NCBI GenBank assembly: GCA_913056235.1
Contig: CAJXMW010000005.1
Location: 124,001 to 188,000 of the forward strand
Reading direction: 5' to 3'
Length of the DNA stretch: 64,000 nucleotides
From: an uncultured Fodinibius sp.
GTDB taxonomy: Bacteria; Bacteroidota; Rhodothermia; Balneolales; Balneolaceae
Below, piece by piece: positions 18,101-26,438 of this stretch (positions within the stretch are counted from its first letter, which is position 1; the number at the start of each line of letters is the position of its first letter). A program made the position numbers and the translations under genes. The notes under the pieces are model-generated. The model was not told the DNA's origin. It did no database searches and worked only from the letters and a program-made list of their open reading frames with translations.

Positions 18101-19029
18101 CACGTTGAACCATCATCCGTCGAATAAAACACTCCCGGATTCCCACCGGACTGAAAGTTTTTGGTAGAAAAAACGGCCACAATATTGCCCTGCTGATCAA
18201 TATCAAAATCAGTCCAAACATGCAGGTTGGGACCACCTTTTACTGTTGTAAAACTACTACCATCATCACTAGACCGAAGCAATCCAAAAGCATTGCTGGC
18301 CGCAAAAACAGACCCCGTTGTTGGACTCACTTGAATAGCACTCAGATAATCGAACCGCGATGAAAAACTTTTATCCTTATCCTCTGTGGCCGGCAGTAGC
18401 GACCATGTTTCTCCATTATCAGTCGACTTATAAATGCCTGTTCCATAATAAAAAGCCGTATTCCCCCGATCCGAGGCTGAATTGCCAATATATTCACCCG
18501 ATGTATAGTACCAAGTATCCGGATTGGTAGGATCCTGGGTCAGGCCGGTCACACTCATATTCTGGTTGGGATCCGTCTTCATCTGCCAGCTATCGCCCCC
18601 ATCAGTACTCTTCCAGACGCCACCCGAAACACCACCAGCAAGCACTACATTTGAATTACGCTGATCGATTGCTAGTGCACGGGTGCGTCCACCCAGCTCC
18701 TGAGGTCCCGCCGATTGCCAGGTTATATCAGTATTCATTTGATTGACACTGCTTGATCTTCGCAGGAAGTCTCCTCCACGCGAAGGCAGATCCTTCGAAT
18801 ACTCCAGTTCGCGAGATCGAATATTCGGAGGAATGCGGTTGGTGGCCGGGTCGCGCAACATCCAGAAAAAATACTCCGCGCGCGCCCTTTTCATTTCTAT
18901 TTCGTTCTCCTCAGCTTCTTCCAGCTTTTTTACTTCCTGCTGTTCAGATGAAATAAGCTGCCATATTCCGGCGACCACAACCAGCATTATGATTCCAGTT
19001 GTTATCCAGATATACGCTTTTTTACCCAT
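15124..19029 (-). CDS. Large secreted BNR/sortilin-like beta-propeller protein with FnIII and C-terminal sorting domain
   Basis: The 1301-residue protein opens with a membrane segment (AYIWITTGIIMLVVVAGIWQLI). The region ~95-850 has repeated Asp-box motifs (STDGGDSWQ, STDNGETWS, STDDGSTWTE, STDGGSNWTA) typical of BNR/VPS10 propellers. A fibronectin type III domain follows (PAAPTGLALDVSSSDVDLSW). The last ~90 residues, NYPNPFNPSTKIRYEVAVQ to YFIHLKAGGVSKVQKMTLLK, form the FlgD-like/type A sorting domain seen on secreted proteins in this phylum. It is probably exported and surface-associated. No catalytic residues are identified, so a glycosidase role should not be assumed. It follows the small 19042-19542 gene by 12 bases. 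Confidence 0.8.
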   Translation of the reverse strand: MGKKAYIWITTGIIMLVVVAGIWQLISSEQQEVKKLEEAEENEIEMKRARAEYFFWMLRDPATNRIPPNIRSRELEYSKDLPSRGGDFLRRSSSVNQMNTDITWQSAGPQELGGRTRALAIDQRNSNVVLAGGVSGGVWKSTDGGDSWQMKTDPNQNMSVTGLTQDPTNPDTWYYTSGEYIGNSASDRGNTAFYYGTGIYKSTDNGETWSLLPATEDKDKSFSSRFDYLSAIQVSPTTGSVFAASNAFGLLRSSDDGSSFTTVKGGPNLHVWTDFDIDQQGNIVAVFSTKNFQSGGNPGVFYSTDDGSTWTEITPSDFPSAHGRSVIIFAPSDPSIVYVFSQKENSDTNQGISFFKIDVSDPQNPVAEDRSANLPDFGDPVGGVNLQGGYNMEVAVKPDDPNFVIVGATNLFRSRDGFATKPTGGYDNADNSQKDEYWIGGYAKANNVSQYSSHHPDQHAIAFDPNDPNKVWSSHDGGLSITSDITASSVSWQDQDDGYVTGQFYTVAIPTQQDDDRIMGGTQDNGTPFFEADAQGGQQTTLTDISSGDGSYAAWGSDYAYVSSQNGKVLRIGIKSDGSLTSPYDGATSTDYSVVYPSGASNQLFIHPYVLAPSDSVMFYPGGRTMWRNTSINEITGSSGGTSQNWDSFTAVSSTNYVISTLEISQNQPSDRLYYAAYNSNQSPQIFYLDDATNTQDVVDISISGAPSGGYVHDLAVNPQDGDEVIAVISNYGVVGLYRSTDGGSNWTAIEGNLEGTSQNPGPSIRNATILPTTYLVGTSTGVYSTTSLSGSSTTWTRESDGGSAGSIGYSVAEYIVSRPSDGRIAVATHGRGIFVGQADVLQIGDGQVPAAPTGLALDVSSSDVDLSWVANSESDISKYYIYRGSDSNNLVKYDSVSASSDPSYTDQQVNNDFSYYRVSAFDTEGNESDTSTLVVGHLASSTIDNQWQLVGSPMAATSGMQSGGNITIYGYSSVYESSNSFNPQEGYWVKSDAGSNITFSGGAQTDATISLEEGWNLIGGIGDTVSTSDISDPNGVRSATDIFKYQNGSYQSATEITPTRGYWIHADQAGDIQLTIGASSSSGRELLASEDPSVDELQFRHGPTVQKFFATSKPIDNVMRDQYRMPPKAPTPALDVRTTNDLRLAEQKRTELKLTSSTYPVQVSVSQNAQSGYVLSGVTGQDTVHYQLPAGRKATIQRPHQKLLLQRGGASAITEHELLPNYPNPFNPSTKIRYEVAVQTEVTLEVYNVLGQKVRTLVNKRQTPGAYTVSFDGSNLSSGMYFIHLKAGGVSKVQKMTLLK

Positions 19030-19041
19030 CTCGATGTTTAT

Positions 19042-19542
19042 TTATTGTGTAAGTTCAACCAGTGACCAGCGCTGCTGGTTCGTCGATCCTTCTACGGCCA
19101 ACCCCTGTTGCGAAGCAAGAAGCAACTGAACTTCTGCATCTTGCTGAATCTGCTCTCGTAATTCAGGATTGGATTCCAAATAGCCCTTTACATTAAGTTC
19201 CAGCTCGGTGCCGGCTGGCAGTGGTGGAGTGGCCGAACCGTAGCCCAATACCTCATCCACACGGATGGTGACTGCCGCCGGTTGTCCTCCAGCGTGCTCA
19301 ACAGAAAGGATAGTCGATTTTATCATGGCAGTACCGGGCGATAAAGCTTCGCCTCTAGGATCCGGTACCGTATCTGTGGTATCTTTTTGATTCGTAATAG
19401 ATGGTCGATCAGCCGCAGGAATACTGTCCATATCAGCAGCAGATAGCTTTTGGGGCTGATCCGGTGACGGCTGAGAAAAATACCAATACCCTCCTACGGC
19501 GGCAAATATTAGAACAAACAAGACTATTCTTTTTGGCTCCAC
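19042..19542 (-). CDS. Hypothetical membrane-anchored protein
   Basis: This 166-residue protein of unknown function has an N-terminal membrane segment (RIVLFVLIFAAVGGYWYF), a low-complexity Pro/Asp/Thr linker and a small beta-rich domain (IKSTILSVEHAGGQPAAVTIRVDEVLGYG, LELNVKGYLE). The beta-rich part resembles an OB-like fold, but this is a guess. It ends 12 bases before the large propeller gene and probably shares its transcript, so the two may act together at the envelope. Confidence 0.7.
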   Translation of the reverse strand: MEPKRIVLFVLIFAAVGGYWYFSQPSPDQPQKLSAADMDSIPAADRPSITNQKDTTDTVPDPRGEALSPGTAMIKSTILSVEHAGGQPAAVTIRVDEVLGYGSATPPLPAGTELELNVKGYLESNPELREQIQQDAEVQLLLASQQGLAVEGSTNQQRWSLVELTQ

Positions 19543-19691
19543 ACTACTCCCCGATTACTTAATATTGTTGATTGGCGTTTAGCTTATTAACCCAATGAAA
19601 TATCAATAAACAAATAATTCTTTAATCCTGAAATTATTCTGGCAAACTCACATTTTCAGCTTGGCTCCCAGCAGATGCAAAAAACGGTAAT

Positions 19692-20441
19692 TCAGATAAT
19701 ATGATCCTTAATTGTATCGGCATAAGTGCGGCTTACCTTCAATTCGGTATTATCCTGTAAAGTAGCCGTAAAGCCACCATATCCATCCGGACTCAAATCC
19801 CGGAGTGCCGATAAAGATATCGCATGCGACCGGTGAACCCGTACAAACTTTCCGGGATCCAGCCGTTCGAGCAGCTTGCCAATTCCCAGCCCACAAAACA
19901 ACTTCTTATCCTCCAAATAGATTTGGGTGTAATCACCTTCGGCCTCAATCCATAATATATTCTCCACCTCTACAGGCACAATTCGATTGCGACTGCGAAC
20001 AAAAAGCTGGCTGGGATAATCTTTCTTCTGTTGCACTTGGCGAAGCAACGCCTGTATACGTTCCTGCTGACTGCCAGCCGCTGTTGCCATATTTTGGACG
20101 CGCCGAAGGGCCTCCAAAAATCGCTCCTTGGTATAGGGTTTAAGCAGGTAATCTACCGCATTGATATCGAAAGCACGAATCGCATATTCGTCATAAGCAG
20201 TAGAAAAAATAATCTGGGGAATATCCTCTAGCTGACTTACCAGCTCAAAGCCATTCATCTGCGGCATCTGGATATCCAGGAAAAGCAGATCCACGGAATG
20301 TTTCTTCAGGTAGCTCAGCGCCTCACGCGGATTGCTAAATGACTGCTGGACCTCAACCCAGTCAACGTCCTCGAGATATTCCAGGATTACATCACGTGCC
20401 GGCGGTTCGTCATCAATAACAATTGCTGAGAAGTTCTTCAT
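19692..20441 (-). CDS. LytTR-family response regulator
   Basis: The 249-residue protein has a receiver domain (residues 4-120) with acidic pocket VIDDEPPARD, phospho-acceptor Asp in LLFLDIQMPQMNGFEL, and the Thr/Lys switch (FSTAYDEYAIRAF, LLKPY). A LytTR DNA-binding domain follows (~145-249: FVRSRNRIVPVEVENILWIEAEGDYTQIY and FVRVHRSHAISL). It is cotranscribed with the kinase, with an ATGA overlap (20438-20441). LytTR regulators typically control envelope genes, and the rest of this operon encodes envelope proteins. Confidence 0.95.
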   Translation of the reverse strand: MKNFSAIVIDDEPPARDVILEYLEDVDWVEVQQSFSNPREALSYLKKHSVDLLFLDIQMPQMNGFELVSQLEDIPQIIFSTAYDEYAIRAFDINAVDYLLKPYTKERFLEALRRVQNMATAAGSQQERIQALLRQVQQKKDYPSQLFVRSRNRIVPVEVENILWIEAEGDYTQIYLEDKKLFCGLGIGKLLERLDPGKFVRVHRSHAISLSALRDLSPDGYGGFTATLQDNTELKVSRTYADTIKDHII

Positions 20442-21538
20442 GGTGACACCTCATTTAGTGGAATAGTAAACCAAACCTTGGTTCCTCCCTTTTCTTCGGA
20501 TTCAAACTGCAAGGTAGCTTCCTCACCGTAGCGTTTCTTCAGGTGTTTATTTGTGTTACGGATACCAATGCCATCAGACTCAGCCAACTTCTCGGGATTT
20601 GAAATACCCTGACCAGTATCAGCTACCTGTATTGCCATACCCTTTTGATTTCGAGAGATATCAATAGTAACCGCTCCGCCATCCTCAGCAGGCGCAACTC
20701 CATGCTTAACCGCATTTTCAACAATCGGCTGGATGGTCATCGGCGGAATTTCGACATTTGATAACCCCTCATCTACCTCGATCGCGTAACTCAGGCGATC
20801 CCCATAACGATGCTTTTCAAGCTCCAGGTACTTCTCCACAAATCCAACTTCCTCCTCCAGCGGTACCCGCTCTGTCTCGAAACTATCGAGCGAATACCGC
20901 AGCATCTCCGAGAGCATCGCAATCATGTTGCGGGTCTGTTCAACATCCCGCGAAACCATAGCATTAATGCTGTTCAGCGTGTTAAATAAGAAATGTGGAT
21001 TCAGTTGTGCCTTTAGATTCGCAATCTGCTGCTGGTTTGAGAGCTCCCTCAGCTGGGCCGCCTGTTGTTCGCGCTGCTTGAGCTTTTTTAAAGAATCAAT
21101 AACATGAATTATCGAAAAAGCTATGGCGTATTCAAGGTAGCCTGAAAACATCACCCAAACGCTATTTTTGAGAAAGCCGCCACCCTGTAGATACTGTAAC
21201 CCAAACAGCCAATCAAACAGTAACAGGTAACCGTAATACCAAGTCACTACAAAGAAAACCCCCGTTACCACATGCACACCAAGCTTGATCCAGCCGCTGA
21301 AGGCATGCATTTCACGAACAATAAAGTACCAACTGCCCAAGAGTAAAAGTCCCTTTATCGATGTGCTTAGTGCAGTCCCTATCAATGCCGGCAAAAACGG
21401 CACTCCTTCAACATTGGATAGCACCGCTGTATAAAACAGGGTGTATAAGAAAGCAATCAGCAGTGCCAACCCCACCCCCTTTCGGGATAGCGTTGGTTTG
21501 CCGGATTGATATTCAATCGTATCTAATGTCGCGTTCAT
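20438..21538 (-). CDS. LytS/YehU-type sensor histidine kinase
   Basis: The 366-residue membrane kinase has four predicted transmembrane stretches in the first ~150 residues (GVGLALLIAFLYTLFYTAVL, LLLLGSWYFIV, VTGVFFVVTWYYGYLLLF and others) and a short coiled coil (KKLKQREQQAAQLRELSNQQQ). The His_kinase domain has its phospho-acceptor in AQLNPHFLFNTLNSINAMV. The ATP-binding domain has PPMTIQPIVENAVKHGVAP (N box) and VADTGQGI (G1). There is no separate periplasmic sensor domain, so the signal is probably sensed in or near the membrane. It pairs with the LytTR regulator downstream. Confidence 0.94.
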   Translation of the reverse strand: MNATLDTIEYQSGKPTLSRKGVGLALLIAFLYTLFYTAVLSNVEGVPFLPALIGTALSTSIKGLLLLGSWYFIVREMHAFSGWIKLGVHVVTGVFFVVTWYYGYLLLFDWLFGLQYLQGGGFLKNSVWVMFSGYLEYAIAFSIIHVIDSLKKLKQREQQAAQLRELSNQQQIANLKAQLNPHFLFNTLNSINAMVSRDVEQTRNMIAMLSEMLRYSLDSFETERVPLEEEVGFVEKYLELEKHRYGDRLSYAIEVDEGLSNVEIPPMTIQPIVENAVKHGVAPAEDGGAVTIDISRNQKGMAIQVADTGQGISNPEKLAESDGIGIRNTNKHLKKRYGEEATLQFESEEKGGTKVWFTIPLNEVSP

Positions 21539-21549
21539 AGCCCTTTAAC

Positions 21550-22440
21550 TTAGGAAAATACAACCGGAATTATCATGGTAACCCCGTGTACTACGGCCGG
21601 GGCCAGAAAGCTGCCGCCCTTTTCCCGGATTACCCCAAAACCAAGGCCAGCACAAAATGTCCAGAAACCCCATGACCACTGCATGGGATTTTCGCCCGGG
21701 CTTATCACGTGGGCCAATCCAAAAAGTGCCGATGCTATAATAATGCCCCAGCCAAAGTTTAGATTCAGAAATTCAAACGGTTTGCCGAAAGCCATATTTA
21801 ACCGTGACTGCATATATCCCCGGAAGAGAAACTCTTCAGCAAATCCGACAAACACAAGAGCAATAAGTATATCGCGGGCAATAGCATTCACTTGGTGCAA
21901 TACTGCAATCAGAGCTATCCCGCCCAGAAATATCCAGCCGGCAGTTCTGGCGTCCGATTTTGAGAAGGAGCTTTCCTCAACCGTTTGCTCGCCTTTCAAC
22001 ATCCACAACACAATAAGGGTCGCTGCTAGGTAAAAATGACCGATAATCACAGCACCGCCCCAGTCCGTAACCCCGAACCCCAAACTCTGGGCGACTGGGA
22101 ACCCAAAAGTGGCCAAAAACATGATTAGTAAAGACTTTCCACCATTTTTCAATGCTTTTTTGATCGCATTGTCGCTGAAAATGTTCGGGGTATTACGAAG
22201 GCCGTGCAGATAAAACATCAATACCCCCGTCAATCCCAAATAACAGGATATGCTCAGGATTGCGCGGCCAAAATTTGCCTTCTGCCAAGATTCAAAACCG
22301 GGGATCAGTTCAGAAATCCACATGAGGCCCACCACCGAGGTATATACTAGGACCACCTCGCTAACGGCCAGTAACTTGTTTTGACATTTAGCTCGTACTT
22401 CGCTCCTGACGGTTGTCATATCTACAGATTCCATGTCCAT
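21550..22440 (-). CDS. CPBP family intramembrane metalloprotease
   Basis: The 296-residue polytopic protein has about seven hydrophobic segments. The CPBP/Abi (CAAX protease-like) signature is visible: EEFLFRGYMQSRL (EExxxR), FGLAHVI (FxxxH) and the third motif VVHGVTM. Members of this family cleave prenylated proteins in eukaryotes; bacterial ones are linked to envelope signalling and bacteriocin immunity. Four bases separate it from the TPR gene and eleven from the kinase gene, so it is an integral part of the operon and may process a component of the signalling path (inference). Confidence 0.88.
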   Translation of the reverse strand: MDMESVDMTTVRSEVRAKCQNKLLAVSEVVLVYTSVVGLMWISELIPGFESWQKANFGRAILSISCYLGLTGVLMFYLHGLRNTPNIFSDNAIKKALKNGGKSLLIMFLATFGFPVAQSLGFGVTDWGGAVIIGHFYLAATLIVLWMLKGEQTVEESSFSKSDARTAGWIFLGGIALIAVLHQVNAIARDILIALVFVGFAEEFLFRGYMQSRLNMAFGKPFEFLNLNFGWGIIIASALFGLAHVISPGENPMQWSWGFWTFCAGLGFGVIREKGGSFLAPAVVHGVTMIIPVVFS

Positions 22441-22444
22441 AACT

Positions 22445-23212
22445 TTACTCGGCCTTTTTGTCTAACTCAGGAAGCAATTTCTTCTGCACCCACGGATATC
22501 CGGGTTTTACCTCCAGCGCTTTTTGGAAAGCCTCCCGCGCTTGATCATACTTTTCGGCCTGCATATATCCCTGACCAAGCCACGCATAGACCTCCGCATT
22601 GCCCCATCGGGGAGCGAACGCATTGGGCGGCTGCCAATTTTTATAAAGATCCACAGCTTTTTTAAATCCTTCGATAGCGCCCTCAGTACTACCTCCAAAC
22701 ATGGAAGGCTTAAATAGTTTGCCAATAGCATTAAGCATCACTACGTGGGGATTGTTGGGGGCTATGTCTAGGGCTTTTTCCATCGAAGCATCAGACTTGG
22801 GACCGTACTTCATGCCCGACAAAAAACCGGAGGCCTTGATGCCATAACAGCTACCCAACATTGCATGCGCCTCGGCAAACTGAGAATCCAGCTCAACTGC
22901 ACTCTCAAACATCTCCACCGCTTGATCAATATATTTTTCTTTTTGATCCTCACTAATATTGCTAAAAGAAGATTGCAGCCGGTAGTAGCTATACCCGCGA
23001 TAGTAATAGGCGTACTTTTGAACCTTTGAGTTCCCGCTCTCGGCTAAAGAAGTTAACCGATTATTCAGGGTGATCAACTTACCGGGTTGCAGTGAATCCA
23101 CCGCCGTTTCAATCGTCTGACGGATATCTGCGAACTGTTTAGCCTGGGCCGATAACTGATAAGGCAAATTTAGCATGCACAAACAAAGAAATATGCTTAC
23201 AAGATATTTCAT
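22445..23212 (-). CDS. Exported tetratricopeptide-repeat protein
   Basis: The 255-residue protein has an N-terminal signal peptide (YLVSIFLCLCMLNLPYQLSAQA) and several TPR units. Examples are VEMFESAVELDSQFAEAHAMLGSCYG, SMEKALDIAPNNPHVVMLNAIGKL and AREAFQKALEVKPGYPWVQKKLL. It probably acts in the periplasm as a scaffold for protein contacts. It lies 12 bases after the TonB receptor and 4 bases before the CPBP protease. No enzymatic motif is visible. Confidence 0.85.
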   Translation of the reverse strand: MKYLVSIFLCLCMLNLPYQLSAQAKQFADIRQTIETAVDSLQPGKLITLNNRLTSLAESGNSKVQKYAYYYRGYSYYRLQSSFSNISEDQKEKYIDQAVEMFESAVELDSQFAEAHAMLGSCYGIKASGFLSGMKYGPKSDASMEKALDIAPNNPHVVMLNAIGKLFKPSMFGGSTEGAIEGFKKAVDLYKNWQPPNAFAPRWGNAEVYAWLGQGYMQAEKYDQAREAFQKALEVKPGYPWVQKKLLPELDKKAE

Positions 23213-23224
23213 AGCTATTGGATT

Positions 23225-25486
23225 TTAGAGTTTTACATTAATGGTGACGCCGGCATACACAAACCGGCTGTAATCGCTGTATACAGGTTTCCGTTGGGAA
23301 TAATCGTTGTTGTAGGTATAATCCATTACGTTTTTCCGGTTCAACACATTGGATACCGAAGCGTAAAAGGTGACTGACCAATCTTCTCTGGGTATCCAAT
23401 AATAGCTGAAATTCAGATCCAGCCGGTGAAAGTTCGGCAGCCGCTGCGAGTGGACATGCCCTTCAATAGGAAGATGATAACCGCGCGATGTGGGCTCCGA
23501 ATTCACGACCGGTGTAAACGGTTGTCCGGTAGAGAATCGATAGGTTGCCCCACCGCTTAACATCCCAATGATTCGGGCCTTTGCCACCACGTTCAGATTA
23601 TGTGTAATATCAAAAGCCGAAGGAGCATACTCGTATTGGTACCCATGGGCTAGCTGGCGTGGATGTAGCCGCTTGGATCGCAGGAAGCTGTAAGAAATCC
23701 AGCCGTTGAACGGTGTTTTCAGAAAATCAGAATATTTGAAGAAGAAATCCGCACCGTAAGCTTCCCCATATCCCTTGTTGGATAAGTTCTGTTGCTCACT
23801 TTTGATGACCAAATCGTCATAAGACTTGTAATAGCCTTCCATCCGCAAGTGGTAAAGTTCTTTCTTAAATTCATAGCCCGCGATATAGTGCCACGCCTGT
23901 TGGACATCCAAGCCGGGATTTCCGGTGGAAGTATTGTACTGAAACGGCTCGGCATACTGATGGTAGCGTCCCACAGCCAGGCGAATTCCGTGATAGCTAC
24001 CCACCTGATATCGCAACGACATTCTGGGATCCAGGATCCAGTCTTCGGAATTATTTTCGTAATCCGTGCGGAGTCCCGTCTGTAACTTTAAGCCGGGTAA
24101 AAGCTGATATTCTGCTTCCACGTAGCCACCCAGCCGTTGTGTAGTAAAATTTTCATCCAGCGGTTGCAAGTTAGTCGAGGGATCCAAAATTTCGTCGTTA
24201 GTGGGCACCAAGCCTGTAAAACGATTACCGTAGCGCATCCACTCCATACCGGCATACCAGGTAACTCCTTTCATGCCTGAAAACTCCAGATCCGAGCGAA
24301 CTTTGTAGGTACGATCTTCCTCATCCATATCCAAGGCGCCAAACTGCTGGCTTTTCTGATATCGGTTAACCGATAAACTTGTTTTGAGCAACCAGTTCCC
24401 CCACAACTGCTTCCACTGTAAGTTGTGCAGTCTATTTTGCTCCTCACTATGAAAGGTACCCTCAAACGAAGGACGCGGTACCCGCACTCCCACGCGACTT
24501 GTATTCACATAATTAAATAGCTTAATAGTTGTCCCTTTGTAGGGTTTGGCGATCAGGCTCAAATTCCCATCTCTGCCCATGGGCGCCTGCTGAAACACCT
24601 CAGCCTTCCCGTTCACCTCAAACATAAAACGCGTTAGACTGCGATTGCCCGAAAACCGCACGCCCAGCTTACCGGGGATCACCGGCACCGATCCGCCGGC
24701 CGAAAGCGCCCCCAGCCCCACATTGGCATCCAATTGGGTAGTTTCGGGCATCCCTTTGGATTCCATGGCCAGCACCGCCGACAGCGCATTGCCATACTTG
24801 GCTGAAAACCCGCCGGTAGAAAAGTAGGTGCGCGATACCAGAAATGGTGGTATAGTACCAAATACCCCACCCGTCGGACTCTCGTATTTATACGGCTGCA
24901 CCACCGAAGCTTGGTCCAGAATGAACGACACCTCACTAACATCCCCGCCGCGAACAAATAATCCAGACCCATTATCGATATTGGAAACACCCGGGAAAGT
25001 TTTAAGGGCACGAAAAATATCAGCTGCCGCTCCCGGTGTCGTCACAACCTCGGTAGGCGATAAAGTCACGCCCTCCACCTCCCCGGTCGTAAAAGCGCTG
25101 GCCGTAACGGTGGCCTCTCCGATAGACACTTTTTCGATTGGAAGATCAAAATTCAGCTCAACGGTTTTCCCTTTTTGAAACGTAACTTCTTTTTCAACGG
25201 TTTGATACCCAACCATCGAGGCCGTAATTACGACTGCACCAGTTGTATCGGCCCTGAACTGAAACCGTCCTTGCTGATCCGTTGCAGCCCCCATAGTACT
25301 TCCCTTGACCATTACATGAGCAAGGTGGAGTGGGACATCTTTTGTGGTCGTTACCTTTCCTTTAATTACTGCAAATCCCTGAGCAGTAGCAGACTCGATG
25401 TCAACCCCTAGAACTAAGACTAATAAAACTATGAACGATGTTATAATATGTCGTTGAGCACGAAACATGTTGTTGCTTTCGATCAT
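23225..25486 (-). CDS. TonB-dependent receptor with carboxypeptidase-regulatory-like N-terminal domain
   Basis: The 753-residue outer-membrane receptor has a signal peptide (ITSFIVLLVLVLGVDIESATAQ) and a beta-sandwich regulatory-like domain (VIKGKVTTTKDVPLHLAHVMVKG ... DQQGRFQFRAD). A plug domain (GAAADIFRALKTFPGVSNIDNGSGLFVRGGD) and a C-terminal barrel ending FVYAGVTINVKL follow. The start could also be Met7 at 25468. No SusD partner is present, so a glycan-uptake role is not supported. It is the first gene of a five-gene operon with a TPR protein, a CPBP protease and a LytTR two-component pair. The substrate is unknown. Confidence 0.9.
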   Translation of the reverse strand: MIESNNMFRAQRHIITSFIVLLVLVLGVDIESATAQGFAVIKGKVTTTKDVPLHLAHVMVKGSTMGAATDQQGRFQFRADTTGAVVITASMVGYQTVEKEVTFQKGKTVELNFDLPIEKVSIGEATVTASAFTTGEVEGVTLSPTEVVTTPGAAADIFRALKTFPGVSNIDNGSGLFVRGGDVSEVSFILDQASVVQPYKYESPTGGVFGTIPPFLVSRTYFSTGGFSAKYGNALSAVLAMESKGMPETTQLDANVGLGALSAGGSVPVIPGKLGVRFSGNRSLTRFMFEVNGKAEVFQQAPMGRDGNLSLIAKPYKGTTIKLFNYVNTSRVGVRVPRPSFEGTFHSEEQNRLHNLQWKQLWGNWLLKTSLSVNRYQKSQQFGALDMDEEDRTYKVRSDLEFSGMKGVTWYAGMEWMRYGNRFTGLVPTNDEILDPSTNLQPLDENFTTQRLGGYVEAEYQLLPGLKLQTGLRTDYENNSEDWILDPRMSLRYQVGSYHGIRLAVGRYHQYAEPFQYNTSTGNPGLDVQQAWHYIAGYEFKKELYHLRMEGYYKSYDDLVIKSEQQNLSNKGYGEAYGADFFFKYSDFLKTPFNGWISYSFLRSKRLHPRQLAHGYQYEYAPSAFDITHNLNVVAKARIIGMLSGGATYRFSTGQPFTPVVNSEPTSRGYHLPIEGHVHSQRLPNFHRLDLNFSYYWIPREDWSVTFYASVSNVLNRKNVMDYTYNNDYSQRKPVYSDYSRFVYAGVTINVKL

Positions 25487-25753
25487 AATTCGTCCATAGA
25501 CTAAGCAACAGTATTATATTTTACCTACTAAAATCGATGAGTTGCAGAATTAGTCGATAAGGCTCAAAAATAGGAATGGAGCGTATGAGGGCAGGAATAT
25601 AATTTTTGTTTAGAAATTGAGATGGACATTCCAATAACTTCATCGTATCTTATAACATAATTTTAATTCCCACCTTTAAAGGATATCCTGAGAATTGGTT
25701 CTCAATTCATTAGACGGATAAACTCTAAGGTGAACAAAACAATACTAGTATAC

Positions 25754-25972
25754 ATGTCACAACAAGGTAAAGTTAAATGGTTCGACGTTGAAAAAGGATA
25801 CGGATTTATCGAACCTGAGGACGGAAGCAAGGATGTATTCGTCCACCGCAACAACGTAGAAAATTTAGACTATAATCAAGGCCTCGAAGACGGAGAGAAT
25901 GTTGAATTCGACGTCGAAGAAACCGACAAAGGTTTGAGTGCTGTTGAAGTACGTAGCCTTGATTACAAGTAG
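25754..25972 (+). CDS. Cold-shock domain protein
   Basis: Starting at the ATG at 25754 (MSQQGKVKWFDVEKGYGFIE) gives a 72-residue protein, the usual size; the ORF track adds 8 residues upstream. The RNA-binding motifs RNP1 (KGYGFIE) and RNP2 (VFVHRNNV) are intact. Such proteins melt RNA structure and affect translation and transcription. The strong terminator directly after it and the 267-base leader upstream indicate a single-gene transcript; cold-shock genes often have long regulatory leaders. Confidence 0.95.
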   Translation: MSQQGKVKWFDVEKGYGFIEPEDGSKDVFVHRNNVENLDYNQGLEDGENVEFDVEETDKGLSAVEVRSLDYK

Positions 25973-25996
25973 TTTGTAGCCAACATTTGGTTTAGC

Positions 25997-26026
25997 AAAA
26001 GCCCGCTTTTCCAAGCGGGCTTTTTT
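25997..26026 (+). terminator. Rho-independent terminator of the cold-shock gene
   Basis: AAAAGCCCGCTT and AAGCGGGCTTTT form a perfect 12-base stem with a 4-base loop and a run of six T residues at its 3' side. Confidence 0.95.
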
Positions 26027-26190
26027 ATTGTACATCGAGAAGATCGAGAGAACTCAATCCCCCGGAAGGAACATTTTAATCGCTTTTTAGTGCAACCAAT
26101 ATTATTGTGATTTCGTAACATCACGATTATTGTTAGATCACATAGAAATGAGAAGTTCTGTATCCGAACAATGCTCAAATAAATAGACGA

Positions 26191-26427
26191 ATGCATCAAT
26201 CACCATCCGAAATTCTACAAGACTATTTACAGTTATACCACATAACCCCGCAACAATTTGCACGTCTATCCGGCATGCCCATAAGCGAAGTACGAGGCCT
26301 TCTTGAAGGAAGCCTCGCATTTACAGAACTCCGGGCCAATCACCTTGCTGCTGTTTTTAATACTCCTACTAACATCTGGCTCAGCGGCCGAACCAAGAAG
26401 TCGAAACCCACAACGTCGCTGGTATAA
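26191..26427 (+). CDS. HigA-like XRE-family regulator
   Basis: The 78-residue protein matches the HigA antitoxin plan: PSEILQDYLQLYHITPQQFARLSGMPISEVRGLLEG is the helix-turn-helix, followed by FTELRANHLAAVFNTPTNIWL, like the usual 'xxxALRLAxxFGTSPExWL'. HigA proteins repress their operon and neutralise a RelE-like toxin. No HigB ORF lies upstream (165 bases to the csp terminator) or downstream, so it is a solitary antitoxin-like regulator or the remnant of a module. Confidence 0.75.
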   Translation: MHQSPSEILQDYLQLYHITPQQFARLSGMPISEVRGLLEGSLAFTELRANHLAAVFNTPTNIWLSGRTKKSKPTTSLV

Positions 26428-26438
26428 TTAGACACCCC

